Assembly: GCF_009727055.1 (NCBI RefSeq)
Contig: NC_052356.1
Coordinates: 2,322,925-2,386,924 of the forward strand
From: Benincasa hispida
Taxonomy: Eukaryota; Streptophyta; Magnoliopsida; Cucurbitales; Cucurbitaceae
Length of the DNA: 64,000 nucleotides
Direction of reading: 5' to 3'
Shown here piece by piece: positions 9,319 through 20,640 of this stretch; within the stretch, counting starts at the first letter, position 1, and each line of letters starts with the position of its first letter. The position numbers were made by a program, and so were the translations under genes. The notes beneath the pieces were generated by a model. The model worked only from the letters and a program-made list of their open reading frames with translations. It made no database searches and was not told where the DNA came from.

Positions 9319-11146
9319 TGATAACTTGTAGAAATACAAGTTATTTATACCATCTTATTTAGATTATGCGGCAAAAAGAAGGAAAAAGTTGCTTCAAACG
9401 TATAGAAATTGGTTTAGAAACGCAAAAGCTGTAAAGTGTCAGAAGCACACCCGCTAACCCCATTGCGATGGAAAAATGGAATGTCCAAGTCTTTGTTTTG
9501 CAGAAAACAGGTCACCACATGCAACGATCGCTCGAGGACAAAAAAAGCAACACATTCGCACTGCATGCAACAGCCAATCGAGAACGAAAAGGAGCAATGC
9601 AATTGCAGCGTATGCGACAATCGATCATGGATGGAAAGATCAACGCATTTTCACTGCATGTGGGATCGATCCTGGACAAAAAGATCAACACATTTGCATT
9701 GCATGCGGTGATCGATCCTAGACAAAAAGATAAACACATTTGCACTGCATGCGGCGATCGATCGTAGACGAAAAGAGCGACGCATTCGCGGGGATTTATG
9801 AAATTGTACAGCTTTTCTGTTGTACGATCTAGCAACTTAAATGTGGAGCAGAGTGGACGTTTCTACCGAGCCTTGGCAGAAAAAAAACAGCTTTTCAGAG
9901 CGAGACCACTGACGAAGGAGGTGCTAAGGTCTATAAATAGCTATATCAATTCCAAAGAAAGGAGGCTGGTATGATGAGACAACTTAGAGAAAATTTGGGG
10001 AGTAAGACGAGACAAGACCGAAAGGGAAGTCTCGGGAGCAATAAATTCATTCATATTTCCTGAAGAGAAGCTCTGTTCAGAGATCACTTCTACCTGGAAA
10101 ACAAGCCCGAGAAGGAAGTTCTCCACCACATTCCTCCTACACGGCGGCAAGCAAATTGTCTTCGATCGCTCTCATCATGTGTAGCTAATCCCCAGGGTAA
10201 GGGAGATGGATTAAGCGAGTAAGTTAATCCTTGTTGAAGAAATCAACTAAGTTTAACTAATGCGTGCTCAACGGCATCTTCACCCGTGAGAGCAGAAGTG
10301 AAGATGTTAGTCCACCTCTCGGAAGAAGGTTGGAAAAATGTGTTAACTAAAGCAAGAAGTATTTCCAGAGATGGAAACAACCTTGTGTTCACAACGTTCA
10401 TCCCTGATTCACCATAGAAATATGGGAACGCGACCGATCACTAAGAGGTGTAAGCCAAAGGAAAGCAAAACCTTAGTTGTGTCCTCAATAGGATTGACGA
10501 ACTTGCGATGTCCTTTCCCTCAACCCATTCTCTTTCTGACTCATTTCACAAGACTTGCCATCGCATTCCATCAGATACTTGCACATCTTCACATACAGTC
10601 CTCTATATGTTTATTTATTTATTTATTTACTTATCATCGCATTCTATTTTATCACCGAATTTTATTTGTCACCGCATTTTATTTTATCATCGCATTTTAT
10701 TTTATCATCACATTTTATTTCACCGCATTTTACTTTTCCCAATACAATTCATTATTATTTTGTTTTCGGTCGCATATATCACATTAGTATTGCATTGATC
10801 ATCACAATCCCCGTGTTCGACCTCAGATCACTCTGAGAAACTTGCATTGGAATTATACTTGGTTCCAGCGTAAGAAAACTTGTGACACGCGCGTACTACA
10901 GGAACGCATACTACGAACGCATATCAGCATCATCGCATATATTATTTTAGAACGTAGTATCGCATTTATTAGCGAGAGCGCATGCACATCATCTACACGT
11001 CATCATCCACGTCACCACTCCACCATCAATCCATTTCTCCATCCTTTGCGGTGGCATTACATTGCATCGCATTATGTACATTCGTTCTGTCCGCCGCAAT
11101 TAAAATTCATTCAACAAGTTTATGCACAATTAAATTTCAACCGAAT
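9319..11146 (+). repeat. 3' LTR of A2 (about 1.83 kb)
   Basis: Starts TGATAACTTG and aligns with 1383-3250 of A1. It carries tandem ~46-48 bp units (about 9655-9790), the TATA box at 9931-9940 and CATCGCATTTTATTTTAT repeats (about 10637-10735). Its last ~200 bp differ from A1, and the canonical TATCA end is not seen. Short overlapping ORFs inside are shadows of the LTR repeats. Confidence 0.7.
9931..9940 (+). promoter_or_regulatory. LTR TATA box (A2)
   Basis: CTATAAATAG, at the same relative position as 1941-1950 of the A1 LTR. Confidence 0.5.
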
Positions 11147-11152
11147 AGCCAG

Positions 11153-12867
11153 CGAGAGATCAAATTTTGAGCGAGATTTGAAACAGTGGTGAGAGATCAA
11201 GTTTGAGCAAGATTTCAACATAGAACGAGATCCTGTTCAAACCAAGCGAGATCTTGGTCCATCAGCGAGATTCGGTTTATCCAAGTGAGATTCTTGAACC
11301 GGTTTGTCGAGGATTGACTGGTTTGACTGGTTTTACTCAAACTTGATCCGGTTCACTTTCAAAAGAGTTTTGAGTGGTCCGGTTCAAGTGGTTCACATCC
11401 GACTCAAGTCTTTTTAGGCCCGGTTTAGAGTTGTTTGAGCGATCTGGAAGCTGTTTGGAGCTATTACCTAATTTTTGTAATACACAGGCTTTTGTTTACT
11501 TAAAAATGCCAAAACTAAAAATCGTATCAGTATGTGTTTAATTGTTGATGCATGTGATGTATGTTATAATTAAATAAATGTTGTATATGCATACAGTATG
11601 TCATGTAGATTTAAAATCCCACCGTCGGAAGCATGTTACATACATTGAAAATATGTTATAAATGTTTTAATATATAGTATTCATGTATAGGGTTTCTTTT
11701 AATATAAATGTTATATTGAATGCCTTTGATGAATGTTGTGGATGTTTAGCCTGTCTAATTTTTGTATGTTATAAAAAGAAGACTCTAAAAATCTATAACA
11801 AAGATACACAACATGTTAACTTAGGTTAACAACTAGTTTTAACTGTTAAAATAAATTGTTACCTCATAAAAGTTGGTTACAAACTCAAATCGGTTCATAA
11901 ACCTATCTAAGGTTGGGGGTACTTAAGTTGACGGTTTACGTAACACCTCCTACCTGGGGATTATGACCGATATATTAAGCGTTGTTAACTCATTTTATGA
12001 GTATGCGTGAGCGATGTGAGGTTTAAAACTAGTTTAAACACCTAGATATCGTAGGGTTATATCCAAATATAAATGTTATACTTGGATAAAAATGATATAG
12101 ACTTAGGTTGTTTAAATGTTAGCTGTTTTTAACCTAAATATATAGATACCCAAACATTTATAACACTTTAGTGGGAGATTAACAATATATTCGATATATA
12201 GTTATTAGCTCTCATATCCTCAAGAGTTTACACCGTGAGATCCATGCTCGGTTTCATGTCGCTTTTACGGCGACTACTCCATTCAGAAAGTGTTTGCATG
12301 GGTCAATAACAACGTGAATGGCAGAAGTAGTTGATAGGAAGTGGGTGAAGGAAATGTGTCAACATTGTCCTATGGTCTCCTCCATTAGGTTCAACCGTGA
12401 GATTCTTATGTTGCGCCTACTGTCGTTTTTAGGCGACACTACCTAGTCGTTAACCACGACGATCCCCACGGAGGGTTGTAACATAGAATTCGGAACAACC
12501 TAAGTTTCAGTAATGAATAGGATCATATAGTTCCGTCTTGGGTATTGTCTTTCACCTTGGGAGCATATTCATACCGTTCTATAAACTCTGAAAATGGTGG
12601 GTTACACTTACAAGAATTATAATTGTTAGTAAAAATCTTGACCGAAAACGATAACCAAAAGAACTATAGGAGTAAATAATTATTCTGATATAGTATTTGG
12701 TCAAGAATTGTCTTGCTTCAGTGAAGGAATTGTTGACTGCCCCACAGTAGCAACTGTTCTAAATCACTAAAGTATCGTTGCAAATAAATAAAGATTTTTC
12801 GGCACTTTATTATTTTTGCTAAATTTGGATTTAGATGCATAAAGTTTAATAGATTTTTTTTTCAGCA
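11153..12867 (+). other. Copia C1 leader, second part
   Basis: The leader continues with GCGAGAT repeats to about 11300, then an AT-rich stretch with repeated ATATAAATGTTATA-like motifs (about 11690-11720 and 12065-12080), then two units containing CCGTGAGAT(C/T)C near 12232 and 12394. Each is followed by a short hairpin (GTCGC/GCGAC at 12258-12274; GTCG/CGAC at 12422-12437). There is no coding potential. It corresponds to 19405-20640 downstream and, on the minus strand, to parts of 53560-55320 and 62949-64000. Confidence 0.6.
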
Positions 12868-13869
12868 ATGTCGAATCCAATAATAAAACTGCTAGCTTCC
12901 GATAAGTTTAACGGTGAAGGATATTCAAACTGGAAATCCAATATCAATACGATATTAGTTGTGGATGATTTGAGGTTTTTGTTGACGAACGAATGTCCTC
13001 CGATTCCCAGTACAACAGGGAACTGAGATGTTCGAGACATCTATGATCAATGGGTTAAGGCTAACGAAAAGGCCTGGGCTTATATCTTAGCAAGTATATC
13101 CGATTTATTTAAAAAGAAACATGAGGAAATGCCCACCGCCCATGAGATAATGGCATCACTTCAGAAGATGTTCGAGCAACCCTCATCCTCTGTTCGACAT
13201 GAAGCCATTAAGTATGTCTACAGTACTCGCATGAAAGATGGTTCCAACATTAGAGAAGATGTTCTCGATATGATGGTCTATTTTAATATTGTTAAGGCTC
13301 ATGGGGTGGTGATAGACAAGATAAGTCAAGTGAGTATGATATTAGAATCTCTCCTGGGGAGTTATCTACCTTTCATAACCAATGCTATTATAAACAAAAT
13401 CACTTATAATTTGACTACATTGTTGAACGAGTTATAGACATATCAGTTTAAGAGGAAACTCAAGGAAAAATAAGTAAGTGTTATTTCTTGATCTAAGAAG
13501 TTTTTTAAGTGGTTGACATCTGAAACAAGACCCATTGATAACAAGAAATCTACTCCTTCTTCTTCAAAAGATAAATCTGTACAAATGAAGAAGAAAGGTA
13601 AAGGGAATGAGAAAACCATTACTAAGAAAAACAAAAACAAAACCAAGACTCCTAAAGGAAAGTGTTTCCATTGCGGAGAGGATGGACACTGGAAGCGTAA
13701 CTGCCCAAATTATTTGGTGGAAAAGGCGAAAGAAGGTAAATCCGATTTACTAGTAGTTGAAACATGTCTAATGGAGAATACTCACCTAACTTGGATATTA
13801 GATTCAGGCGCCATTAATCATGTTTGCACTTTTTTACAGGAAACTAGTTCTTGGAGAGAACTTTCTTAA
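12868..13869 (+). pseudogene. Copia C1 gag and start of protease
   Basis: ATG at 12868 begins MSNPIIKLLASDKFNGEGYS, the usual start of plant Copia gag (UBN2-like). The frame stays constant to 13869 but is broken by stops at 13024 and 13435 and further stops near 13471-13500. A CX2CX4HX4C zinc knuckle (CFHCGEDGHWKRNC) lies at about 13663-13704, preceded by a Lys-rich stretch. The protease motif WILDSGA lies near 13792-13812, where the usual DSGAT reads DSGAI. Gag would form the particle and bind RNA. The frame shifts just after the protease motif. Confidence 0.85.
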
Positions 13870-15240
13870 TAGGAAATGACTTTCAAGGTGGAACAAGTGA
13901 AGTCATTTTAGCTCATGCAGTGGGAGATGTCAAGCTAATTTTTGGAGAGCCTTTCATCTTACTTAGGAATGTGTATTATGTACCTAAGATGAAAAGAAAC
14001 TTAATTTCCATTTCCTATCTGCTAGAAAATATGTACAAAATATCTTTTGAATCTAATGAAGTGTTTGTTTTTTCAAAAGGTGTTCATATTTGTTCCGCAA
14101 GACTCGAAAATAACTTGTACATACCAACTGAAGAAAAGGTCATTCTAAATATAGAGATGTTTAAAACGACTGAGACTCAAAATAAAAAACGAAAAAATTT
14201 CTCCTAATGCCTATCTTTGGCACCTCAAACTTGGTCGCATTAATCTCAACAGGATCGAGAGATTAGTAAAAGAACGGTCATCTAAGTCAGTTAGAAGATA
14301 GTTCTTTACCTCCATGTGAATCATGTCTTGAGAGAAAAATGATTTCTGACAAAGGTCTTCGTGCAAAAGAGCCTATCGAACTTATACATTCAGACCTATG
14401 TGGTCCGATGAGCGTAAAAGCATGAGGAGACTATCAATATTTTGTCAGTTTTATTGATGATTACTCGAGATATGGCTACGTTTATTTAATCAGTCACAAG
14501 TCTGAAACTCTTGAAAAGTTCAAAGAATTTAAGACCGAGACAGAAAATTTGTTAAGTAAAAGAATTAAAACACTTCGATCTGATCGAGGTGAAGAATATA
14601 TGGGCTTACAATTCCAGAACTATCTAGTAGATCATGAAATTCAATCCCAGCTCACAGCACCTGGAACACCACAACAAAACGGTGTTGCAGAAAGGAGAAA
14701 TCGAACCTTGTTAGACATGGTCTGATCAATGATGAGTTGCTCAGTTACCTCAATCCTTTGGGGGGTTTGCAGTACAAACTGCAGTATATATTCTAAACGC
14801 TGTTCCTTTAAAAGGTGTTTCAGAAACACCGTATAAATTATGGAAAGGACGCAAAACTAGTTTACGTCATTTTCGTATCGAGGGTTGTCCAGCACATATG
14901 TTGGTACAAAATCCTAAGAAACTGGAAACACGTTCAAAGTTATGCTTCTTTGTAGGATACCCTAAAGAAACAAAATGAGAATTGTTCTATGATTCCAAGA
15001 AGGCAAAGTATTTGCATAGACAAATGCTACATTCTTGGAAGAAGATCATATAAAAAATCATAGTAAACTAATAATGCAAGAAATGACCAATGATACTACA
15101 GAAACATCAATAAGAGTTGTTGATCAAGCTGGTCCATCAACAACTGTTGTTGTCCCATCACATCCATCTCAAGAGTTGAGTATGCTTCGATGCAATGGGG
15201 TTATTCAACAACCTGAATGCTATATGGGTTTAACAAAAAC
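13851..15240 (+). pseudogene. Copia C1 protease end, GAG-pre-integrase and integrase
   Basis: About 13900-14280 encodes the segment with VPKMKRNLISISYL and the GAG-pre-integrase zinc-binding region (WHLKLGRINLNRIERLV after a frameshift). The integrase core follows: first Asp in HSDLCGPM (~14388), second in LRSDRGEEYMG (~14577), and Glu in NGVAERRNRTLL (~14690). All three DDE residues are present, but a stop follows the first motif (near 14424) and another follows at ~14723, with frameshifts beyond. The acidic/serine-rich C-terminal extension ends near 15240. Confidence 0.85.
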
Positions 15241-15990
15241 TTAAAACATCATACATGATGATGGATTAGAGGATCCATTAACCTTTAAAAAGGAAATGGA
15301 GGATGTTGACAGGGAATAGTGGATAAAAGCCATGGACGTTGAAATGAAGTCTATGTACTTTAACTCTGTATGGGAACTTATAGATCAACCACATAGGGTT
15401 AAACCCATACGTTGCAAATGGATCTACAAAAGAAAACGAGACCAAACTGGTAAGGTGCAAACCTATAAAGCCAAACTTGGGCAAAAGGTTTTACCCAAAG
15501 AGAATGGGTTGATTATGAAGAAACCTTTTCTTCTATTGCCATGATAAAATCGATTAGAATACTTCTATCAATTGCCACATATTATGACTATGAAATATGG
15601 CAAATGGATGTTAAGATAGCTTTTCTGAACGACCATCTTGATGAAAGTATTTTTATGTCTCAACCAGAAGGGTTCATCGAACAAGGAAAGGAATAGAAAA
15701 CATGTAAGCTTAAACGATCAATTTATGGGTTAAAACAAGTTTCAAGATCCTAGAATATAAGATTTGATACTACGATTAAATCTTATGGCTTTGAACAGAA
15801 TGTTGACAAACCTTGTGTATACAAGAAAATAGTAAACAAGACTGTAGCATTCTTAGTTCTTTATGTTGATGATATCTTGCTCATTGGAATGAGGCAAGCT
15901 TCCTTGCTGACGTAAAGAGATGGTTAGCAACACAGCTCCAAATGAAATATTTGGGTGATGCTCAATACGTTCTAGGAATATAAATCTTTC
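15241..15990 (+). pseudogene. Copia C1 reverse transcriptase
   Basis: Reads AMDVEMKSMYFNSVWELI, KWIYKRKRDQTGKVQTYKA, then ETFSSIAMIKSIRILLSIA and QMDVKIAFLN, the conserved plant Copia RT path. The active-site box YVDD is intact at 15862-15873 (LYVDDILLIG). Stops at about 15320 and 15694 and in the SIYGLKQ region, and a frameshift near 15480-15500 where RLVAKG should be, disable it. Confidence 0.85.
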
Positions 15991-16868
15991 GAAATCGAAG
16001 GAATAAAACCCTAACACTATCTCAAGCATATTTTATTGACAAGATGTTATCAAGATATAATATGAAAAATTCCGAAAAAGGTATGTTACCTTTTAGACAT
16101 GGAATTCATTTGTCAAAGGAATAGTGACCTAAAACACCTCATGATGTTGAGGAAATGACAAGAATTCCTTATGAATCTACAGTAGGGAGTTTGATGTACG
16201 CAATGTTATGTACATGTCCTGACATATGCTTTGCAGTTGGAATCATCAGCAGGTTCCAATCCAATCCAGGACACAGCCATTAGACTGCTGTTAAAAACAT
16301 CCTCAAGTATCTAAGAAGAACGAGGGACTATATTCTTGTGTATGGATCTAAGGATTTGATCCTTATCGGATACATTGATTCTGATTTTCAGACTGGCGTG
16401 GATTTAAGGAAATCTACTTCAGGATCAGGTTTTACTCTCAATGGAGGAGCTATAGTTTGGAGAAGCATTAAGCACAGTTGTATCATTGACTCCATGATGG
16501 AGGTAGAATACGTAGCCGCATGTGAAGTCTCTAAAGAAGCAGTATGGCTACGCAAATTTTTGGCTGACTTGGAAGTAGTTCCAGATATACACCTACCTAT
16601 CACATTATATTGTGACAATAGTGGTTCTGTTGCCAAGTCGAAAGAACCAAGGAGTCACAAACGTGGAAAACATATTAAAAGAAAGTACCATCTCATCAGA
16701 GAGATAGTACAACGAGGAGACGTGATCGTCACGAAGATAGCCTCTGAAGACAACCTTACTGATCCATTTACAAAGGCCTTCTCGACTAAAGTGTCCAAGG
16801 GCCACCTGATAGACTATGACTCCAAGCAACATAATCTAGGGAAAATGGGAGAATATCTATGGTATTAG
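15991..16868 (+). pseudogene. Copia C1 RNase H domain
   Basis: The frame open from 16338 to 16868 reads GYIDSDFQTGVDLRKSTSG, EVEYVAACEVSKEAVWLRKF, LYCDNSGSVA and HKRGKHIKRKYHLIRE. These are the conserved RNase H motifs of plant Copia pol. The usual YTDSDWAG-type Asp is kept, and E of EAEY survives in EVEY. The upstream connection (15991-16337) is also recognisable (SQAYFIDKMLSRY-like, then VGSLMYAMLCTCPDICFAV) but carries stops. The end at 16868 is followed by the polypurine tract. Confidence 0.85.
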
Positions 16869-16950
16869 AGATGCCCTAGTTTATTGTATTTTCCCTTTAT
16901 GTTTCTTAACATTGTATTGCATATATTTGTTCTCAATGGAGTTTTAGTCC

Positions 16951-16961
16951 AAGTGGGAGAT
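16951..16961 (+). other. Polypurine tract of Copia C1
   Basis: AAGTGGGAGAT directly before the LTR start TGTTGGGAATG, as is typical of plant Copia elements. Confidence 0.75.
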
Positions 16962-18859
16962 TGTTGGGAATGTCCTAGAACTCGCAGTTCGTAAATTTTG
17001 TGTTAGACATTCTTTTTATGAATAAAATATTATTGAGTATGTTATTTGATAAAGTTATTGATTCTACATTCTATTATGAAAATCCAATAAACATATCCAT
17101 GGCTATAGTATGAATACTTTAACCTTATGTGGTGACATAAATGGGATCAATTTAATAGTATATAGCCTAAATGGTCTATAAGTATATAGATGAAATTGGG
17201 TATCTCATTCTGCTAACACTATTAGATGCGGCACATTTTGTATAGGTAATACAAATGATGTGATCCACAAATCATCCATGTAGAGACATGTGAGTGGGGG
17301 CATCCTATACAATGAGTTTGCATATAGACTGGACCACGAAATATTCACTTTTCTTTATAACGACCGTTTACTGTTAAAACTAAATATTTCATACTAAAAG
17401 TAACCTAGGATAACTCAATCTTAATCTTGAGCTAGCTATGAACTCCTGTTTATTCGGGATTATCCTTTGATCTGCATGGGTGAGAGTAGTCTAACAACAC
17501 TGCTCAATAAGCCTTCCATTTTGGGGATAAGACCGAATGGATAGCTGGGGACATAGCTCTGCAAGATGAAATTCACTCCTATCCATTTAAGGGTTAGCAA
17601 ATAGGTTGATCTCTTAAGTGCCGATTCCAGGTCTTGAAAAATCGGGGCCCTACCTTCTCATGATAGAAAAGAACATGATTCATAAGTAGTATTATGAATC
17701 AAATTGTTCATTAGAGGGTCAGTGGGAATTTAAGGAACAAGATGTATTTATAGGGGTAAAATGATAATTTTTACCCAGTTGTAATTACGAAGGACCTGTG
17801 AATGATTGACTTACTGATTATGGTTTATATCAACAGAGATATATCAACAGTAAGAAGAGTGCAACTATCGAGCTCTAGTGGTGTGTCTTGATAGTTAACG
17901 AATAGTAATTATTTCGATTAAAGAGTTTTAACGAATTAATTACAGATCGTTCGAGCTCATGATCTGTAGGTTTATTAGGTCCCTCTACTAGCTCATTAAA
18001 TTGGAATAACAAATTGAGTATTGATGTATGAAATTAGGGTTATGAATTTGAAATGTTCAAAATCATTTTTAAGGTTTTCGATTAATTGTATATGATACAA
18101 TTAAAAAAGTTTAATTTAATTGAAATTAAACGAAATTAGAAAATGAATTAATATTTAAATATAAAATTGATTTATTGGTGAAATTGATATTTTATTAATT
18201 TAATATTTAGATATTAAATTAATATTATTTTATTTAAAAAGTTTAATTAAAAATTAATAAAAATTAGTTTTATTTAAATTAATTATTTTTTGAATTAATT
18301 TTGTAAAACTGATTTAAATAAAAAAAAATGCAATTATTTTTTAAAATCATTTTAAGTTAATGGGGTTTTCCATTTTATAGAAAAAACCCACTAACATATG
18401 TTGATGGATTATCACCAAAATCCAATACTCTCTTGTAATCAACTTCAAACTGGAGTTGTCCACCATGTAACCCTATATATTTGCATGAATTCTACCTATA
18501 TATAGAAACTCCATGCATGAAGATCAGGGAGCAATCTGTGTTTTACTTGCTGAAGTGAAAACTTGAAAACCCTACACATCATTTACTTGTTCATCATCAA
18601 TTCAACTTGATTTAAGTGTTTCCACCACACGTTCTAGCTTGAGCATAGTGGAGAAGATCTCAATGGTAGTCCTCTTAAAGATTCAAGCTCTATTTCGGTG
18701 GATTTCAACTGAATTCGTGAAGGAAATCTTCAAAGGTAATATGTTTTTCAAACCCTCTTATGAGTATCATATGAACAACACACTTAAAACTCAAATTAAA
18801 TGTAGTTTAAGTGCTTATTGATTCTGAAGTCTTCTGTTGCATGATATCTCATTCCTTCA
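16962..18859 (+). repeat. Complete LTR of Copia C1 (about 1.9 kb)
   Basis: Begins TGTTGGGAATG and ends ...CATTCCTTCA. The right half is repeated at 3376-4373. It is bordered on the left by the C1 polypurine tract and on the right by a PBS plus leader, so it functions as both a 3' and a 5' LTR in sequence terms. Its AT-rich middle (about 18040-18360) is low complexity. Confidence 0.8.
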
Positions 18860-18861
18860 AT

Positions 18862-18873
18862 TGGTATCAGAGC
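18862..18873 (+). other. Second Copia primer-binding site
   Basis: TGGTATCAGAGC, three bases after the LTR end, identical to 4376-4387. It marks the start of another Copia copy whose body is missing. Confidence 0.85.
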
Positions 18874-20640
18874 ATGATTTAAGTGCTTAACTATTGTTAA
18901 TTTGAATTTGGTGGGTGTTTTTTCATGAATTGCATGAAATAGTATACTGATATAGTTTTTTTTCAGTGTTTTGGCATTTGAATCCTTTCAATTATGTTGT
19001 TTCTTTTGTAATTGGCTCTTGTTTGGTAGGCCTTAATGTGTGTTTAAGAGTCTATAATTCATATGGAGTCATTAGAAGTCAAATTAGGATGTAATTGAAG
19101 AAAGAAGTGAAGAAGGTTGAGTTGCAGATTTCCAATTCTTCAGCTACTATTTGAATTTCCAGCGAGATTGGACCAAGTTCGAGCGAGATTTTGAGTTCAA
19201 ACAAGATTTTGAATCAAGTTTGAGCGAGATTCTTTTGGAATTTTGAGCGAGATTTTGAATCAAGTTTGAACGATATTTCTAGTTCGAGCAAGATTCTGAT
19301 GAATTCCCAGCAAGATTTCAAGTTCGAGTGAGATTTTGAATCAAGTTTGAGCGAGATTTCAAGCAAGGAGTGAGATTCTGATTGTTTGAGCGAGATTTCA
19401 ATGAGCCAGTGAGAGATCAAATTTTGAGCGAGATTTCAAACAGCAGCAAGAGATCAAGTTTGAGCAAGATTTCAACATAGAGCGAGATCCCGTTCAAACC
19501 AAGCGAGATCTTGGTCCATCAGCGAGATTCGGTTTATCCAAGCGAGATTCTTGAACCAGTTTTTCGAGGATTGACTGGTTTGACCCGTTTTATTCAAACT
19601 TGGCCCAGTTCACTTTCAAAAGGGTTTTGATTGGTCTGGTTCAGGTCTGTCTCTTATACACATCTAGATGTGTATAAGAGACAGAACTTGACCCGGTTCA
19701 CTTTCAAAAGGGTTTTGATTGGTCTGGTTCAGGTGGTTCACATCCGGTTCAAGTCTTTTTGGGCCCGGTTTGGAGCTTTTCGAGCGTTTCAAAAGCTGTT
19801 TGGAGCTATCACCTGTATTTTGTAATACATAGGCTTTTGTTTACTTAAAAATGCCAAAACTAAAAATCGTATCAGTATGTGTTTAATTGTTTATGCATGT
19901 GATATATGTTATAATTAAATAAATGTTGTATATGCATACAGTATGCCATGTAGAATTAAAATCCCACCGTAGGAAACATGTTACATGCATTGAAAATATG
20001 TTACAAATTGTTATAATATATAGTATGCATGTATAGGGATTCTTTTAATATAAATATTATATTGAATGCCTTTGATGAATGTTGTGGATGTTTAGCTCGT
20101 CTAATTTTTGTATGTTATAAAAAGAAGTTAGACTCTAAAAATCCATAACAAAGATACATGGCATGCTCACTTAGGTTAACAACTAGTTTTAACTATTAAA
20201 AAAAATTGTTACCTCTTAGAATTTTGTTACAAACTCAAATCAATTCATAAGCCTGTCTAAGGCTGGGGGTACTTAAGTTGACGTTTTACGTAACACTTTC
20301 TACCTGGGGATTATGTCCGAAATATTGAGCGTTCTTAACTCATTTAATCAGTTTGCGTGAGTGATGTGAGGTTTAAAACGAGTTTAAACACCTATACATC
20401 GTAGGGTTATATCCAAATATAAATGTTATACTTGGACAAAAATGATTTAGACTTAGGTTTTTAAAAGTTGGCTGCTTTTTACCTAAGTAAATAGATACCC
20501 AAAAATTTAGGACATTTTAGTGGAAGATTAACAATATATTCGATATATAGTTATTAGCTCTCACGTCCCCAAGAGTTCACACCGTGAGATTCATGCTCGG
20601 CTTTGTGTCGCTTTTACCGCAACTACTCCATTCTAAAATC
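18874..20640 (+). other. Second Copia leader copy, truncated
   Basis: Collinear with the split C1 leader (4388-4901 plus 11153-12280) but visibly diverged at scattered sites, so it is a separate copy and not an assembly duplicate. GCGAGATT repeats occupy about 19150-19550. It contains the Nextera adapter at 19647-19684. It ends inside the CCGTGAGAT unit near 20640, where ~30 bp resembling an LTR 3' end (CGTTGCGTGATATCTCATTC) and then inverted LTR sequence begin. No gag follows. Confidence 0.65.
19647..19684. other. Nextera mate-pair junction adapter (library artefact)
   Basis: CTGTCTCTTATACACATCT (19647-19665) followed at once by its reverse complement (19666-19684). This is the 19-bp Tn5 mosaic end in head-to-head form, exactly the Nextera mate-pair circularisation junction. 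The flanking 19597-19646 and 19685-19734 are 50-bp direct copies of the same leader sequence with two mismatches, whereas the paralogous leader at 11313-11392 has one copy. Translated, the junction gives SYTHLDVYKRQ, a known contaminant peptide in predicted proteomes. It is not genomic sequence. Confidence 0.97.

Larger units (their letters stand above)
4902..11146 (+). mobile_element. Athila-like deletion derivative A2 nested in Copia C1 leader
   Basis: TGATAACTTG at 4902 starts an LTR fragment directly after AGCCAG. The host leader resumes with AGCCAG at 11147-11152, so a 5-6 bp target-site duplication (GCCAG or AGCCAG) brackets the insert. The uninterrupted leader at 19396-19440 confirms the site. 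The insert holds a 5' LTR stub, a decayed 3' ORF, a 3' noncoding region, a 114-bp copy of Copia leader (9205-9318) and a ~1.83-kb LTR. Gag, protease, RT and integrase are absent, so it could only have moved in trans or has lost its core. Confidence 0.7.
3376..18859 (+). mobile_element. Decayed Copia element C1 with nested insertion
   Basis: The order is a truncated 5' LTR (3376-4373), iMet-type PBS (4376-4387), long leader (4388-4901 and 11153-12867, split by A2), gag (12868-13869), protease/integrase/RT/RNase H (13800-16868), polypurine tract, and 3' LTR (16962-18859). Domain order protease-integrase-RT-RNase H defines Copia. Gag is interrupted mostly by in-frame stops and pol by stops plus frameshifts, so the element is inactive. 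The leader of more than 2.2 kb is long for Copia. A second PBS and leader follow the 3' LTR, suggesting a tandem LTR-internal-LTR-internal array. Confidence 0.8.

Noticed and set aside
19631..19825. Open frame with the peptide SYTHLDVYKRQ
   Set aside because: The peptide is the translated Nextera adapter junction; the rest is noncoding retrotransposon leader.
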